Made by a program: the position numbers and the translations under genes. A model generated the notes under the pieces. It saw nothing but the letters and a program-made list of their open reading frames with translations, had not been told where the DNA came from and made no database searches. Below are positions 18,525 to 28,333 of a DNA stretch of 33,319 nucleotides, piece after piece. The stretch's first letter is position 1. The number at the start of each line of letters is the position of its first letter. The stretch is from Scleroderma bovista (Eukaryota > Basidiomycota > Agaricomycetes > Boletales > Sclerodermataceae): contig JAYMGJ010000658.1 of NCBI GenBank assembly GCA_037178675.1, positions 1 to 33,319 on the forward strand, given 5' to 3'.

Positions 18525-19850
18525 ATGATTGTGATCCATGATGTTGCAATGAGGCATTTCCTACTGAAGTTTGCACCAAGTCTATCAATCATGAGGAAGT
18601 TGAGGATATCTGGAGTGACCTCTTCTATCTCTGTGACCCATGTGGTGTGGAAGACTGTGAAAACAACTAGAGGATCAATTGATAAGTTTCAAAAGGTCAC
18701 TCCCAGAAGAAAGGGTCAACAGGCTATGCAATCTAAGGCATCTCCTACTGTGGCTTGCTCATCCATCATGGCAGAACACAATGTGTTTCAAAATGGTGAT
18801 GAAGATGCTTACCAGGAGCTAGACGATCCACCTCCTTTGAAACAATTTAAAATGACAAAAAATCAGGTAGAGTATTATTCTACAATATATTACCCTGTAT
18901 CTCATGGACATCGCTTTTAGAACAGCTATCTCCGGGCATGGCTGCCCCATAAACAGAAATATCTCTCAGTCATTCTTGCCATGGAAGCTCCCCCCTGTCC
19001 ACGGATTTGCATATTGTGTGGTGGGGATGGCAGCTACAGATGCATAGATTGTGCACACCGGCCGGTGTTCTGCACAGCCTGTTGCAGGAACCAGCATAAG
19101 CTCCAGCCCTTCCACCGGGTTCAACAATGGAATTCAGCCTTCTTTGAAGACTCCTCTCTCTGGCTTGTGAGTGCTTTCATTCTGACTCAATAACAATGTC
19201 TGATGTTGTAGGCGGGGTTGGTGCTGCACCTTGGACATGGTGGGGATCCTTGTCCGAGTGGTGGTCATGCAGAATTAGATTTCTCCGATGACCTAGAGGA
19301 AGGAGCACAGGACCATGAGGAATCTGTGGATTCAGGCTCACCTCCCCATCTCAAAGTACCGAACAGCAGAACCTTCTTGACTGTGGTGCACACTTCGGGA
19401 GTACAATTCTGCGATGTGATGTACTGCAACTGTCAGGGGTCACCGGATTCACACCTTCAGCTGATGATGGCCGGCCTCTTTCCTGCCACCACTAAGGAAC
19501 CAAGGACTGTCTTTACCTTTCAGGTATTGGATGACTTCATCCAGGATAATGTGGAATGTGGAACCTCTGCCATGAACTATTACAGCAAACTCCACAGGAT
19601 TACATCCAATGCCTTTCCACACCTTGTGGTGGTGAGTGGACCAGAAACACATTACATGTGTCTTACTCCAGTAATAGGACAGATACAGGGAGCTACTTAG
19701 AGTATACAGGATGTGGAGGATGCTAAAATTAATGAAATGGAAGGGAGTTGATGATAGTGAAATTGGTTCATCAACAGGCAACCTTGTGCTGTTTTGTCCA
19801 GCATGTCCACAGCCTGGAGTGAACCTTGATGATACTGATGTGGATTTGTC

Positions 19851-19855
19851 CCAGT
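19851..19855. repeat. Target duplication CCAGT of solo LTR (left copy)
   Basis: CCAGT is repeated at 20487-20491. It overlaps the exon end and GT donor (CCCA|GT) of the KDZ intron. Confidence 0.9.
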
Positions 19856-20486
19856 TGTCAAGACTGGTTCTTCACCGATCTGATCTCTACGAGGGGTCTG
19901 GGGGTCAGAGGTTGGCCTAGCGGTAAGACCGAGATGCTACGTAGCATAGTCGTGCTTCCCGAGTGGTAGGAAGGCTGACCGAGGGTTATACAGAGAGTCT
20001 GAGGGTAAATGGTCTATGACTGAGTACTTGTACAAGGGCAGAGACGGAGAGTATGAAGGGAGAACAGATGAGAAGTATCTTATTCAATATTCAAACTGAA
20101 ACTACACCAGACCGAGTATCTAGGTATTTATACTGAGTGGAACAGATGAGGCGATGTACAGGAGGACAGGATTACTGATGAATGACGAGCACAGTCGCGC
20201 TGCACGCTGAGTAAGTATGGTAAGTGCGATAACTGGATTACCGATAGGTAATGTATTAGTAATGCAACGGGATGGGAACGTATAGTAACTGGAAACAAGA
20301 AGGGAAACATATTAGGTAATTGTACAGAGAGACAGAACAGACAATGCACTCACCAATCGGTGGTGATACAGGACAGATAGAGAGAAATGGAAAAGGGAGT
20401 ACTGTACATACAGTAAAACGGACAGCGGATGTGTGGACGCGATCAGACAATAGGGTACAGGGTGATTGGATGTCATGGTCATGACA
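19856..20486. mobile_element. Solo LTR in a KDZ intron
   Basis: A 631-bp sequence begins TGTCAAG and ends TCATGACA (TGTCA/TGACA inverted ends), flanked by perfect 5-bp CCAGT duplications. It has no coding content and no internal retroelement domain. This is the expected result of LTR-LTR recombination. Removing it and one CCAGT restores a 54-bp intron (GTATGT...CTTGTAG) between DVDLS and HWKFSRS. The family is not related in sequence to Copia-B or the gypsy LTR. Confidence 0.85.
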
Positions 20487-20749
20487 CCAGTATGTAATGT
20501 GTTTAAGCTTCACTGGGATAGGGAGATTCATTTTTTCTTGTAGCTGGAAATTTTCGAGGTCAATAGTGATGGATGGAAATTTCAAGGCAGAGCACATGAG
20601 ACTGAGGAACCCTGCAGATGAGGTGTGGCTGATGGATGGGAGGGGGTTCATGATAGGCTCAGGTAACTACAAGGAGTACTTGGCAGGCACAGAAAATCAG
20701 ATAGAGGTGAGGGAATGCACTACTGGAAGTGCTATATCTCATGCTTTGA

Positions 20750-20757
20750 AATGTGAT
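20750..20757. repeat. 8-bp target duplication AATGTGAT of hAT MITE copy 2 (left)
   Basis: AATGTGAT is present at 20750-20757 and 21308-21315, perfectly. Confidence 0.93.
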
Positions 20758-21307
20758 TAGAGTTTTAAAGTTCAGTCCAGTCCGGTTTTTTTGCCTTTTT
20801 TGGAAATGGACCGGACTGGACTGCTTTGGGAAGCCTGTGAATGGTTCATGGACTGCTTAAAGACTGGTCCAAAGCAGTTGCAACTGGTTTTTCAAAAAAA
20901 CTGGTCCAAAACCACTCAAAAACTGGTCCAAACCACTCAAAAACCAGGTTTTTTGCATTTTATTGATGTTTTTCACATCAAAGGTATGTCAGATAGCATC
21001 TAAATACTATGTATACACTGTAGGATTTAGGTACAAGTCATTACATATTTATTTGTGCCATACTTCATCCAAAAAGATCAATTTTACACCCCTTAAGACC
21101 CACTGCAGGTCAAAATTAGCCTGTAATATAGGGGGTTTTCTGACATATATGTATTGCTTACATAATGCAGTTGCAACCAGTTGCAACTGGTCTTTTTCAT
21201 CATTCCAAAAAGTAGGCAACTGGCAATTGCAGTCCAGTTGCAACTGGTCCAGTCCAGTCCAGTTTCCAGTCTTTTTGCAGTCCTATGGACTGGACTTTAA
21301 AACTCCA
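20758..21307. mobile_element. hAT-like MITE, copy 2
   Basis: This 550-bp element starts TAGAGTTTTAAAGTTCAG and ends with the near-complement (GGACTTTAAAACTCCA). It is the same family as 6949-7490 but inverted. The shared interior includes the TTTTCACATCAAAGG block, a long AT stretch with TTATTTGTGCCAT, and dense GGTCC/GGACT and GTTGCAAC repeats. It is non-coding and interrupts a KDZ exon. Confidence 0.92.
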
Positions 21308-22238
21308 AATGTGATCAGGGTGTAGCAATCACTGGGCAGTTAATCAGGCAAATTTGGCAAGGAAACAGCTGTCATTCACCAGGATTGAGGGATGTGCATG
21401 TGCAACACATGGATGTTTCATCCCCCATGAATGGTTAACTTTCAGAAGAGAGAACAGTAGGTTCTCATAATTGTCATCTCAAGTTTGTTGAGCTGGTTAC
21501 AGGCAGGTAAACATGGACTATGCCCTGGTGCATGCAGTCCAGCATGCATTGAATCCCAACCAACAAGTGATAACATTTTATGACATCAATTGCCAGTATA
21601 GTAGAAATTTGGCTTGGCGGATTCAGTCCAACAAATTCAGTTAGACAAGCCAGTAATTATAATATGACCACCTGGGCATGGGGCCAGATAGCAAGCACAG
21701 ATCTCACCCTACAGTGCCATGTCTCATTATATCGCCAGTGCCACAGGCAGATGGTAGCTCTCCATGCCAATAGACAGGTCCTAGACCAGTACCAGGAATT
21801 GCATGCCTCCAACCTTTTGGTCACCACTGCAATATCAGACCCCAATGCTCAGGGGCACAGGGATGATACCCTCCCTTGGTTCTGGACCATGGATGTACCC
21901 CAAGATACTGATAAGAATGATTGGATGTCTGAATGTATGTCTTAGCATCATCACAAAATGCTTTTGGTACTTAACTGGAAATCTAGTTTACCGAGTTCAT
22001 TGGTTCCAGTCCAAGGCACTTAGGGACCGGTGGAAGGAGGAAGTGGAGATGCTACAATGTGAGGCCAAGTGGACCAGAAATTATTTCCAAAGTAGGTTGA
22101 ATTTCTGGTCAGACCACCAGCAAACAGCATTGAGATCCAATGACATTGGGATTGCCTGTTATGCTGCCCAGCAACATCAGATATATCACTGGCTCTATTC
22201 CATTTAAACACTACATTGTTATAGGTTGTAAAAATTGT

Positions 22239-22414
22239 CTACTTTTTTTCATCTGTCACAAACTGCTCCCATGTCTTACCCAATTTCTCTTTTACATGGG
22301 GAACACTGTCAAATAAACTCAGCTGCTGCTCTGAAGCCTGCATCACCATATGTACATTTCCCATCTTTTTCTCTATTTCATGCAGCATGAGATCACACCC
22401 ACTCATCATGTATT
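22239..22414 (-). pseudogene. Short 3' gene fragment cut off by Copia-B2
   Basis: On the minus strand an open frame reads MSGCDLMLHEIEKKMGNVHM and ends LGKTWEQFVTDEKK with TAG at 22241-22239. It looks like an amphipathic C-terminal exon whose upstream part was removed at the Copia-B2 LTR boundary (22415). The family is not recognised. It could also be a chance frame of about 55 codons. Confidence 0.35.
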
Positions 22415-22709
22415 TGTTGAAGCAATACCTATATACGTAGAGGAACTGCTACTCCAACTCACCTGTTGGGTGGAGTGCACAACCTGAGATGGTAGTGGTA
22501 GCTGGTCAAGAGCTGTTATATTATATAAGCGATGAACACTGTTTATATACAACAAATAGTGTGACACGTGACTGTGACATGTGACATGTGACATGTGACA
22601 TGTAACATCTACTCTAGAGAGGACTATTACTAAGTCTACACTAATATGGGTCGCAGTCTTGTGCGCACTTCGTTGACGGTTTACGCTGGGTGCAGGTGCG
22701 ACTTCAACA
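22415..22709 (-). repeat. Copia-B2 3' LTR
   Basis: This 295-bp LTR is longer than its 288-bp partners because the GTGACAT unit in U3 (about 22563-22610) is repeated one extra time. Confidence 0.93.
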
Positions 22710-22755
22710 CTCCCCCTCACTGTGCTGCACGTAGAGCACTTCAGCGAATAAGGCG

Positions 22756-25700
22756 CTAGATGCTGCCAGAGGGAAACTGTAAGCCTAGTTGAGCTCTGAA
22801 CTTCGCGAATTTCTCGTGGGGTAAGTTCTTGGTGAGCAGATCGGCGGGATTCTCAGCACCATCAATGAAGAATAGTTCCACGTTACCTTTCGCGACTGAC
22901 TCGTGGATTCCGTGGTAGCGGATGTTGATGTGCTTGGAGCAAGGCTCCATTACAAGGTTGGATGCCATGAATATGGACCCCTGATTATCACCACAAATCG
23001 GGATAGCTTTCAGCTTATAGCCGAGCTCACCGAGTAAACTCCGAATCCAGGTAACCTGGCGAGCGCAATCGCTCAAAGCCATGTATTCAGCCTCAGTGGA
23101 CGAGTACGCGATAGTCTTCTGCGCACGAGAAGTCCAACTGATCAAGCCATCTGCAAGCTTCAGGTAGAAACCTGTCTGCGAGAGGCAAGAGGTAGGGTCT
23201 GATCCCCAATCTGAGTCCATGCATGCAATCAGGCCAGCACCGGATCCACCATTGTACACTAGGGAGTAATTAGGTGTACCAATCAAGTAGCGACAGATAT
23301 AAAGTGCTTTGGACAGGTGGTCCTGGGATGGGTTTGCAGCATGGCGTGAGAGATGGGTGACTGCAAAGGCAATGTCAGGCCTAGTGCCTAACATAAGGTA
23401 CAGGAGAGACCCAATAACCGTCTGGAAACGGGAGCAGAGTTCCACATCAACAGGCTCTGTATTTTTGGCAGCATAGTAGCCAGCCGGCAGTGGGGTGCTT
23501 GCGGACTTTGCATTGAGCATGCCGCAGCGTTCAATGACCTTTTGGAGGTACACGCATTGATCCAGGTGGATAGCGCGACCTTTGCGAGTGATTCACATTC
23601 GGAGGAACTCCTTAGGTTCTCCAAGGTCTCTGCACTCCCATTTGCGCATGAACTGCGCTTTGATGGCATCAACAACAGCCTTGTTAGGGCCGCAGAATAG
23701 TGTGTCGTCAACATAGATGATACCAATGACGATGTTGGTGCCTTTCTTCTTATAGAAGAAGATGCCTTCTTCAGACTTAAGGCGCTCAAACCCGAGCTCC
23801 TTGAGAGACTCATGGAGTGTGTGCCACCAAGCTAGGCCGGCCTGTTTAAGGCCATAGAGGGCACGCCAGAGGCGGAGCACTTTGCTCTCTTGCCCGGGAA
23901 CTGCAAACCCTTCAGGTTGTTCCATGTAGATCTCTTCGTCGAGCTTGCCATACAAGTAGGTGCTCCGAACGTCGAGTCCAGTGATATACCAGTTTTCAAG
24001 TGCAGCAAGCACAAGCATGAGGTGCACTGTTTCAAAGCACACGACTGGTGAGAAGACCTGGTCGAAATCTAATCCCTCGACCTGGGAGAAGCCTTTCGCT
24101 ACTAAGTGGGCTTTCATGCAGCCATCCGACTTTATGTCGAAGACCCATCGATTCTTAATGACCTTCCGGTCTCGGGGACGGTCAACTAGCTCAAAGACTT
24201 TGCGCTTTCGCAGCACGTCAAGCTCTTCTTGGCAAGCAAGTCGCCAGAGTTTCTGCTCAGCTTGGGGTAAGCGAGCAATGTCCTTGTAGGACCAGTTGCG
24301 GACGCTCTCATATTGAGGCTCGTGGGTTTCAAGGGCTTTGCCCATCAGGTATCAGACTAGGTTTGCTCCCCCTTCCTCGCACATCTTTTGCACATCTTCC
24401 TCACTGGGCATTGCAGAGGTGTCGGGGAAACCACCAGGGATATGGTCTGGTGTGTCTGGTTGTGGGGGCCTAGGGGCCTCACCCACTGTTTCTCGCCATC
24501 GAGAGGCACTTTCGATATCCCGGAGTTGCTCGACGGGATGTCGCCGCTCACCATACACATTACTGGGGCGCAATGGCGCTCTACGTTATGTTGGGGGCAG
24601 GCAGGGATATTCACTGCAGGAGGTCGTGGCGCATTCTGGTGGCATTCAGCTCGGCCAGGGCGCTGCGGTGCCGGAGGTGGCGGATTTCTTGCCGGTGAAG
24701 GCGTTCTCGGTGCCGGTGGAGGCACTGGAGATGGCGTATGGGGAGGATTTATTTGGTTAGGCTCTTCCTCAGGAGCCTTGGGTTCCTCGCGCTTTGGATC
24801 GTCATCCTGCGCTTGGGGATGTGGGTAGCCATGGTCGTGTTCCACATCATCATCACTGTCGGTATCATCAGGGGAATTCCCTGGTCGATCAGTGGCTGGT
24901 TTTGGATTTGCCCTTCTGAAAGGGTTCTCAAGAGGTTCACGCCTGTTTTTGGGGCAGTGAGGGAAATGACACTCGTCAAAGACGGCGTGGGCAGCGGTGA
25001 ACACTGCATTGGTGGAGCGCATGAACAAAAAATTGCGCTCATTGCCAGGGGCAACACCGACGTAAGTCATTAGCTCTGACTTGGGAGCCATCTTATTTGC
25101 TCTAGCCGTTGCTGGGAGGTACACAAAGGCTCCACAACCAAATACACAGAGGTGGTCGATGTTAGGCATCTCCCCCTTAAGCATTTCGTGGGGGGTGCGC
25201 CATCGCAGGCGAGCTACCGGGGTATGGTTGTAAAGGTGAGTTGCGTGAGCGAATGCAAATTCCCACCAGGAGTCAGGGATGCAGGCTTGATGCCGCATAG
25301 ACTCAGCTTTATCCATGAGAGTGCGCCCTAAACGCTCGGCGCGGCCATTCTGCATTGGAGTTCTTGGAGCACTTTGATATATTTTAATTCCTTTCTCAAG
25401 GAGTGCTCGATCAAAGAGATCGGATTTATATTCTCCGCCAGCATCGGACATTCATCCAACGACGTGCGTATCATGTTGGACACGCACCATTTCGAGGAAA
25501 TCTTTGGCAGCTGTAATTGCTGCAGCTTTGGAGTGAAGAGGCATAGTCCATGCGTGAGAGGTGTAGTTGTCATAGAAGGTGATAACATATTTAAACTTCC
25601 GGTACGACGTAACTGGAAAGGATTTTAGGTCGGAGTGCACCAGCTCGAAGGGCTTGGAAGCACGTCTTTCATTCTCTGGGAAAGCTCGATTGGACATCTT

Positions 25701-27662
25701 GCCAAGAGCACATCCAGGGCAAACACAATCCTCAGTAGGAAAGTGGATCTCTGGCAAACGCTGCGTATGTTTTTGTGTGCGTTGGAGTACTTCCTTCGAG
25801 GGGTGACCAAATCTCCGGTGCATAATGTTGTAATCGACTTTGCTCACAGAGGCAATATAGTTAGATCTAATTATCGGGATAGATCTAATCCCAAAAATGA
25901 TGTTGTGATCGTCTTCTGGGTCTGGCCCAAACCATAGGCGTTCAGCTTTATGAATGAGGCTAATGCCTCGCTTATCGCCAGTGACTTTGTAATTGCGCTG
26001 GAGCATTTCGCCCATAGAAATAAGGCATGCAGTAGCACCTGGCATATGGAGCACTTGGGTGAGTGTAATAACTTTCTCATCCCCAGAGTTGTGGTCTAGG
26101 CACCGGAGTAATACCGTGCCAATGCCAGCAATCAGTGCTACACCATTAGCCGTTTTGGCGTAGTGCGCTCGCTTTAGCGTGTTGTAGGAGGCGAAATCGC
26201 CTATGTCACCGGTAAAGTGGCGTGATGCGCCAGAGTCTAGTAGCCAGAAGGCACCAGATAGTTCGCTATCGTCGACCATTTTTCCCTTACAGCCAGCACA
26301 GCGCACGTCATTCGAACACGAACAGATATATGCTTTACTCGAGGAGACACGACATGACAAATTGTAGTTACTACTCGCTATATACAGTGACGGCGTAAAG
26401 CGCACATGTAAAGGGAGCATGTCAGTGTCGGTCAGCACGCGTGCAGAAGGTACTTGCCTGAAAAGGCTGGCCTCCGCGCCCATCGCCATCGACATTGCGT
26501 TGTAGCGGTCGAGGACCATCACGTCAATCTCGTCGAACTCATCATTGGCAAAGGGCTCGTGGGCGAATGGTTCATCATCCCCAAGGGAGATGGCATCCTC
26601 CTCATACATCGTGATGCGCTCCTCAAGACGAGGGCGCTTCAACGAGGAGGGACCGGCCTCGGGCTGGTCCAGGTTCGCACTCACCAACGACACAACTTGG
26701 TTGAGGGTGCGGATGGTTTGGCAGGAGGGCTCTACCCCCAAGCGGTGTGCCAAGTCGAAGGCCTTAATAGTATTTGTGAATGCAGGGGGGGCGTAGTTGG
26801 TAGCACCGGGGGTGTGAGCCAGGGCACGAGGGTCGACAGTGGGCTCTGGTCCATCGTAGTGGACGTATGTGGCGAAGGCAGCCTGTTGGGCGTTCTCGCA
26901 GCGAGCGCAAGCCTTCTTGCCGCCGCGTCGAGTGCGGCCTCCCTGTCCTTGGGCAGGAGCATTTCTGCTTGTACCGCTGTTGGACCCGCCTTGCTGCTGC
27001 TGCTGGGCGAACTTGGGGTCAGCCGGCTTGCACTTTACAGCGCTAAGCTTGTTTGCCTGGGGGCCCTTACCACCGGCACGCAAAGAGGCGCCTTTTTGCT
27101 CAAAGGAGAGCGTGGCAGCCTTGACGATCCCATCGGGCTTCAGATTCTTGATCTTGTCTGGCAACGTTTGGCTGAGAATCTGAGCTACGACCTCCATGGT
27201 GGGAGGGAGCTTGCAAAGGATAATCATTGCCTGCACAGGGGCAGGGAACTCGAAGCCAGTGTCCTTGAGATAAGCGAAGTGGCTAAGCACCTTGGTGATA
27301 GCCGGAGCGGGATGGGAGCCAGCGGGGATGGTCATTGACAGGAGCTTGCTAAGCTCAGCGTAGGCAGAGCCGATACTGGGGGCACCAAAGTTCTTCTTTA
27401 GGTGGTCCCAGACTTCCTTTATGCTGTCGAGGCTCGAGACAGTGACTTGGATAGAGGGGGCGAGGCGCAAGGTGATATTACCAAGCGCTCTCTCGGTGTT
27501 GTCGTCCCACTCCTTTCGGTCATCGTGACCATCAGCGGGTTGCGTCGTCGAGTAAACGTACCATTGGCCTTGTGCCCGGAGGTAGGCCTGCATAGAGGTG
27601 TGCCACTGCTGCCAGTTGGAGCCAGTGAACATGGGAACCATCTTGTCGAGAGCGCTGGACAT
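22756..27662 (-). pseudogene. Copia-B2 gag-pol polyprotein (three nonsense codons, one frameshift)
   Basis: It starts at the conserved ATG (MSSALDKMVPMFTGSNW) and ends in TAG at 22758-22756. Gag, protease (LLDSGASRHF) and half of integrase read as one uninterrupted frame of roughly 735 codons, so this copy shows the ancestral single-polyprotein layout better than Copia-B1. Breaks are TGA at 25454-25452 (Copia-B1 has TGG), a 1-nt deletion near 24587, TGA at 24354-24352 (Copia-B1 has CGT) and TGA at 23595-23593 (Copia-B1 has CGA). RT keeps YVDD (about 23710) and RNase H keeps SSTEAEYMAL and GDNQGS. No canonical CCHC zinc knuckle is seen in gag; a Cys cluster (CSCS..CAGC) precedes the protease. 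Confidence 0.93.
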
Positions 27663-27671
27663 GGTGATGTT

Positions 27672-28093
27672 CTGTTGGGAGTCAACGGAGTCAGCAAATG
27701 AATGCAACAACAGACAAGCAAGAAAAGAAGAAACACCTGAGTGCTAGTGAAAGCACTTCTGTCAACAGCTAGCTCATGACTAGGTCATGCCAGTGTAAGT
27801 CGTCGACGATGTTCGCCATGGTTGGCGCAAGTCATTGACGAACTTCGCCTGGGGTGATACAGGTGCTCAACTAGGAGCTCACTGTCTGGCGCAAGTTGTC
27901 GACCGACTTCGCCTTGTGGCTGTGCAGGGGCTCAGCTAGGAGCTCACTGTGGTCCACAGCGTCAAGCTAGTTAAAGCAATGCTCAGGGAGCTGGAGTGCT
28001 GTCTGGTGCATTGCTGCACACAGTGCACTCACAGGGCTCATAACCTGTTGAAGCAATACCTATATACGTAGAGGAACTGCTACTCCAACTCAC
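27672..28093 (-). other. Candidate leader intron of Copia-B2
   Basis: The donor CAG|GTGAGT lies in the LTR and the acceptor CAACAG lies 9 nt before the gag ATG. A pyrimidine tract and a TGCTGACTC branch-like motif precede the acceptor. It is the counterpart of 717-1137 in Copia-B1. Confidence 0.5.
28032..28045 (-). other. Primer binding site of Copia-B2 (half initiator tRNA-Met)
   Basis: On the minus strand this reads GGTTATGAGCCCTG, identical to 765-778. Conservation between copies that have diverged elsewhere supports function. Confidence 0.8.
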
Positions 28094-28333
28094 CTGTTGG
28101 GTGGAGTGCACAACCTGAGATGGTAGCGGTAGCTGGTCAAGAGCTGTTATATTATATAAGCGATGAACACTGTTTATATACAACAAATAGTGTGATGTGT
28201 GACTGTGACACGTGATGTGTGACATGTAACATCTACTCTAAAGAGGACTATTACTAAGTCTACACTAATATGGGTCACAGTCTTGTGCACACTTCGTTGA
28301 CGGTTTACGCCGGGTGCACGTGCGACTTCAACA
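28046..28333 (-). repeat. Copia-B2 5' LTR
   Basis: This 288-bp LTR has its TATATAAA box at 28180-28173 on the minus strand. It is followed immediately on the plus strand, at 28334, by the truncated FunK1 gene. Confidence 0.95.

Larger units (their letters stand above)
18525..22207 (+). pseudogene. KDZ-type transposase with CxC2 cysteine cluster, interrupted and internally deleted
   Basis: Exons join through small introns: 18525-18866, 18921-19166, 19212-19631, 19678-19853, 20544-20757, 21316 to about 21460, 21503 to about 21645, about 21655-21934, 21987-22207. The start is uncertain. Key segments are NSYLRAWLPHKQKYL, then a CxC2-like cluster (CPRICILCGG, CIDC, CTACC, about 18988-19085), GLVLHLGHGGDPCP, MAGLFPATTKEPRTVFTF, LFCPACPQPGVNL, SIVMDGNFKAEHM, CACATHGCFIPHEW and VNMDYALVHAV..FYDINCQY. 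The C-terminal domain has VHWFQSKALRDRW. These match Kyakuja-Dileera-Zisupton transposases of basidiomycetes. A solo LTR sits in one intron and a hAT MITE in an exon. About 1 nt is missing near 21316-21320. The stretch expected between INCQY and TTWAWG is largely absent, so the gene is dead. Confidence 0.85.
22415..28333 (-). mobile_element. Copia-B2: second Copia-B element, minus strand
   Basis: This is a 5.9-kb element, same family as Copia-B1, with LTRs at 28046-28333 (5') and 22415-22709 (3'). Primer binding site, leader repeats, leader intron signals, polyprotein and polypurine tract are all present. The LTRs differ at about 11 positions plus a 7-bp unit gain. The flanks do not match (GTATT on the left, ATTGG on the right), and unrelated gene fragments lie on either side. 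A later rearrangement or inter-element recombination is therefore likely. Three TGA codons and one frameshift make it defective. Confidence 0.95.

Noticed and set aside
18525..22207. A TET/JBP oxygenase gene, which accompanies some KDZ transposons in mushrooms.
   Set aside because: No HxD...H dioxygenase-like protein is seen on either strand near the KDZ gene.
22563..22610. A CRISPR-like or satellite array of ACATGTG units.
   Set aside because: It is a short 7-bp repeat gain in the LTR U3 region, with no spacers, in a eukaryotic retroelement.
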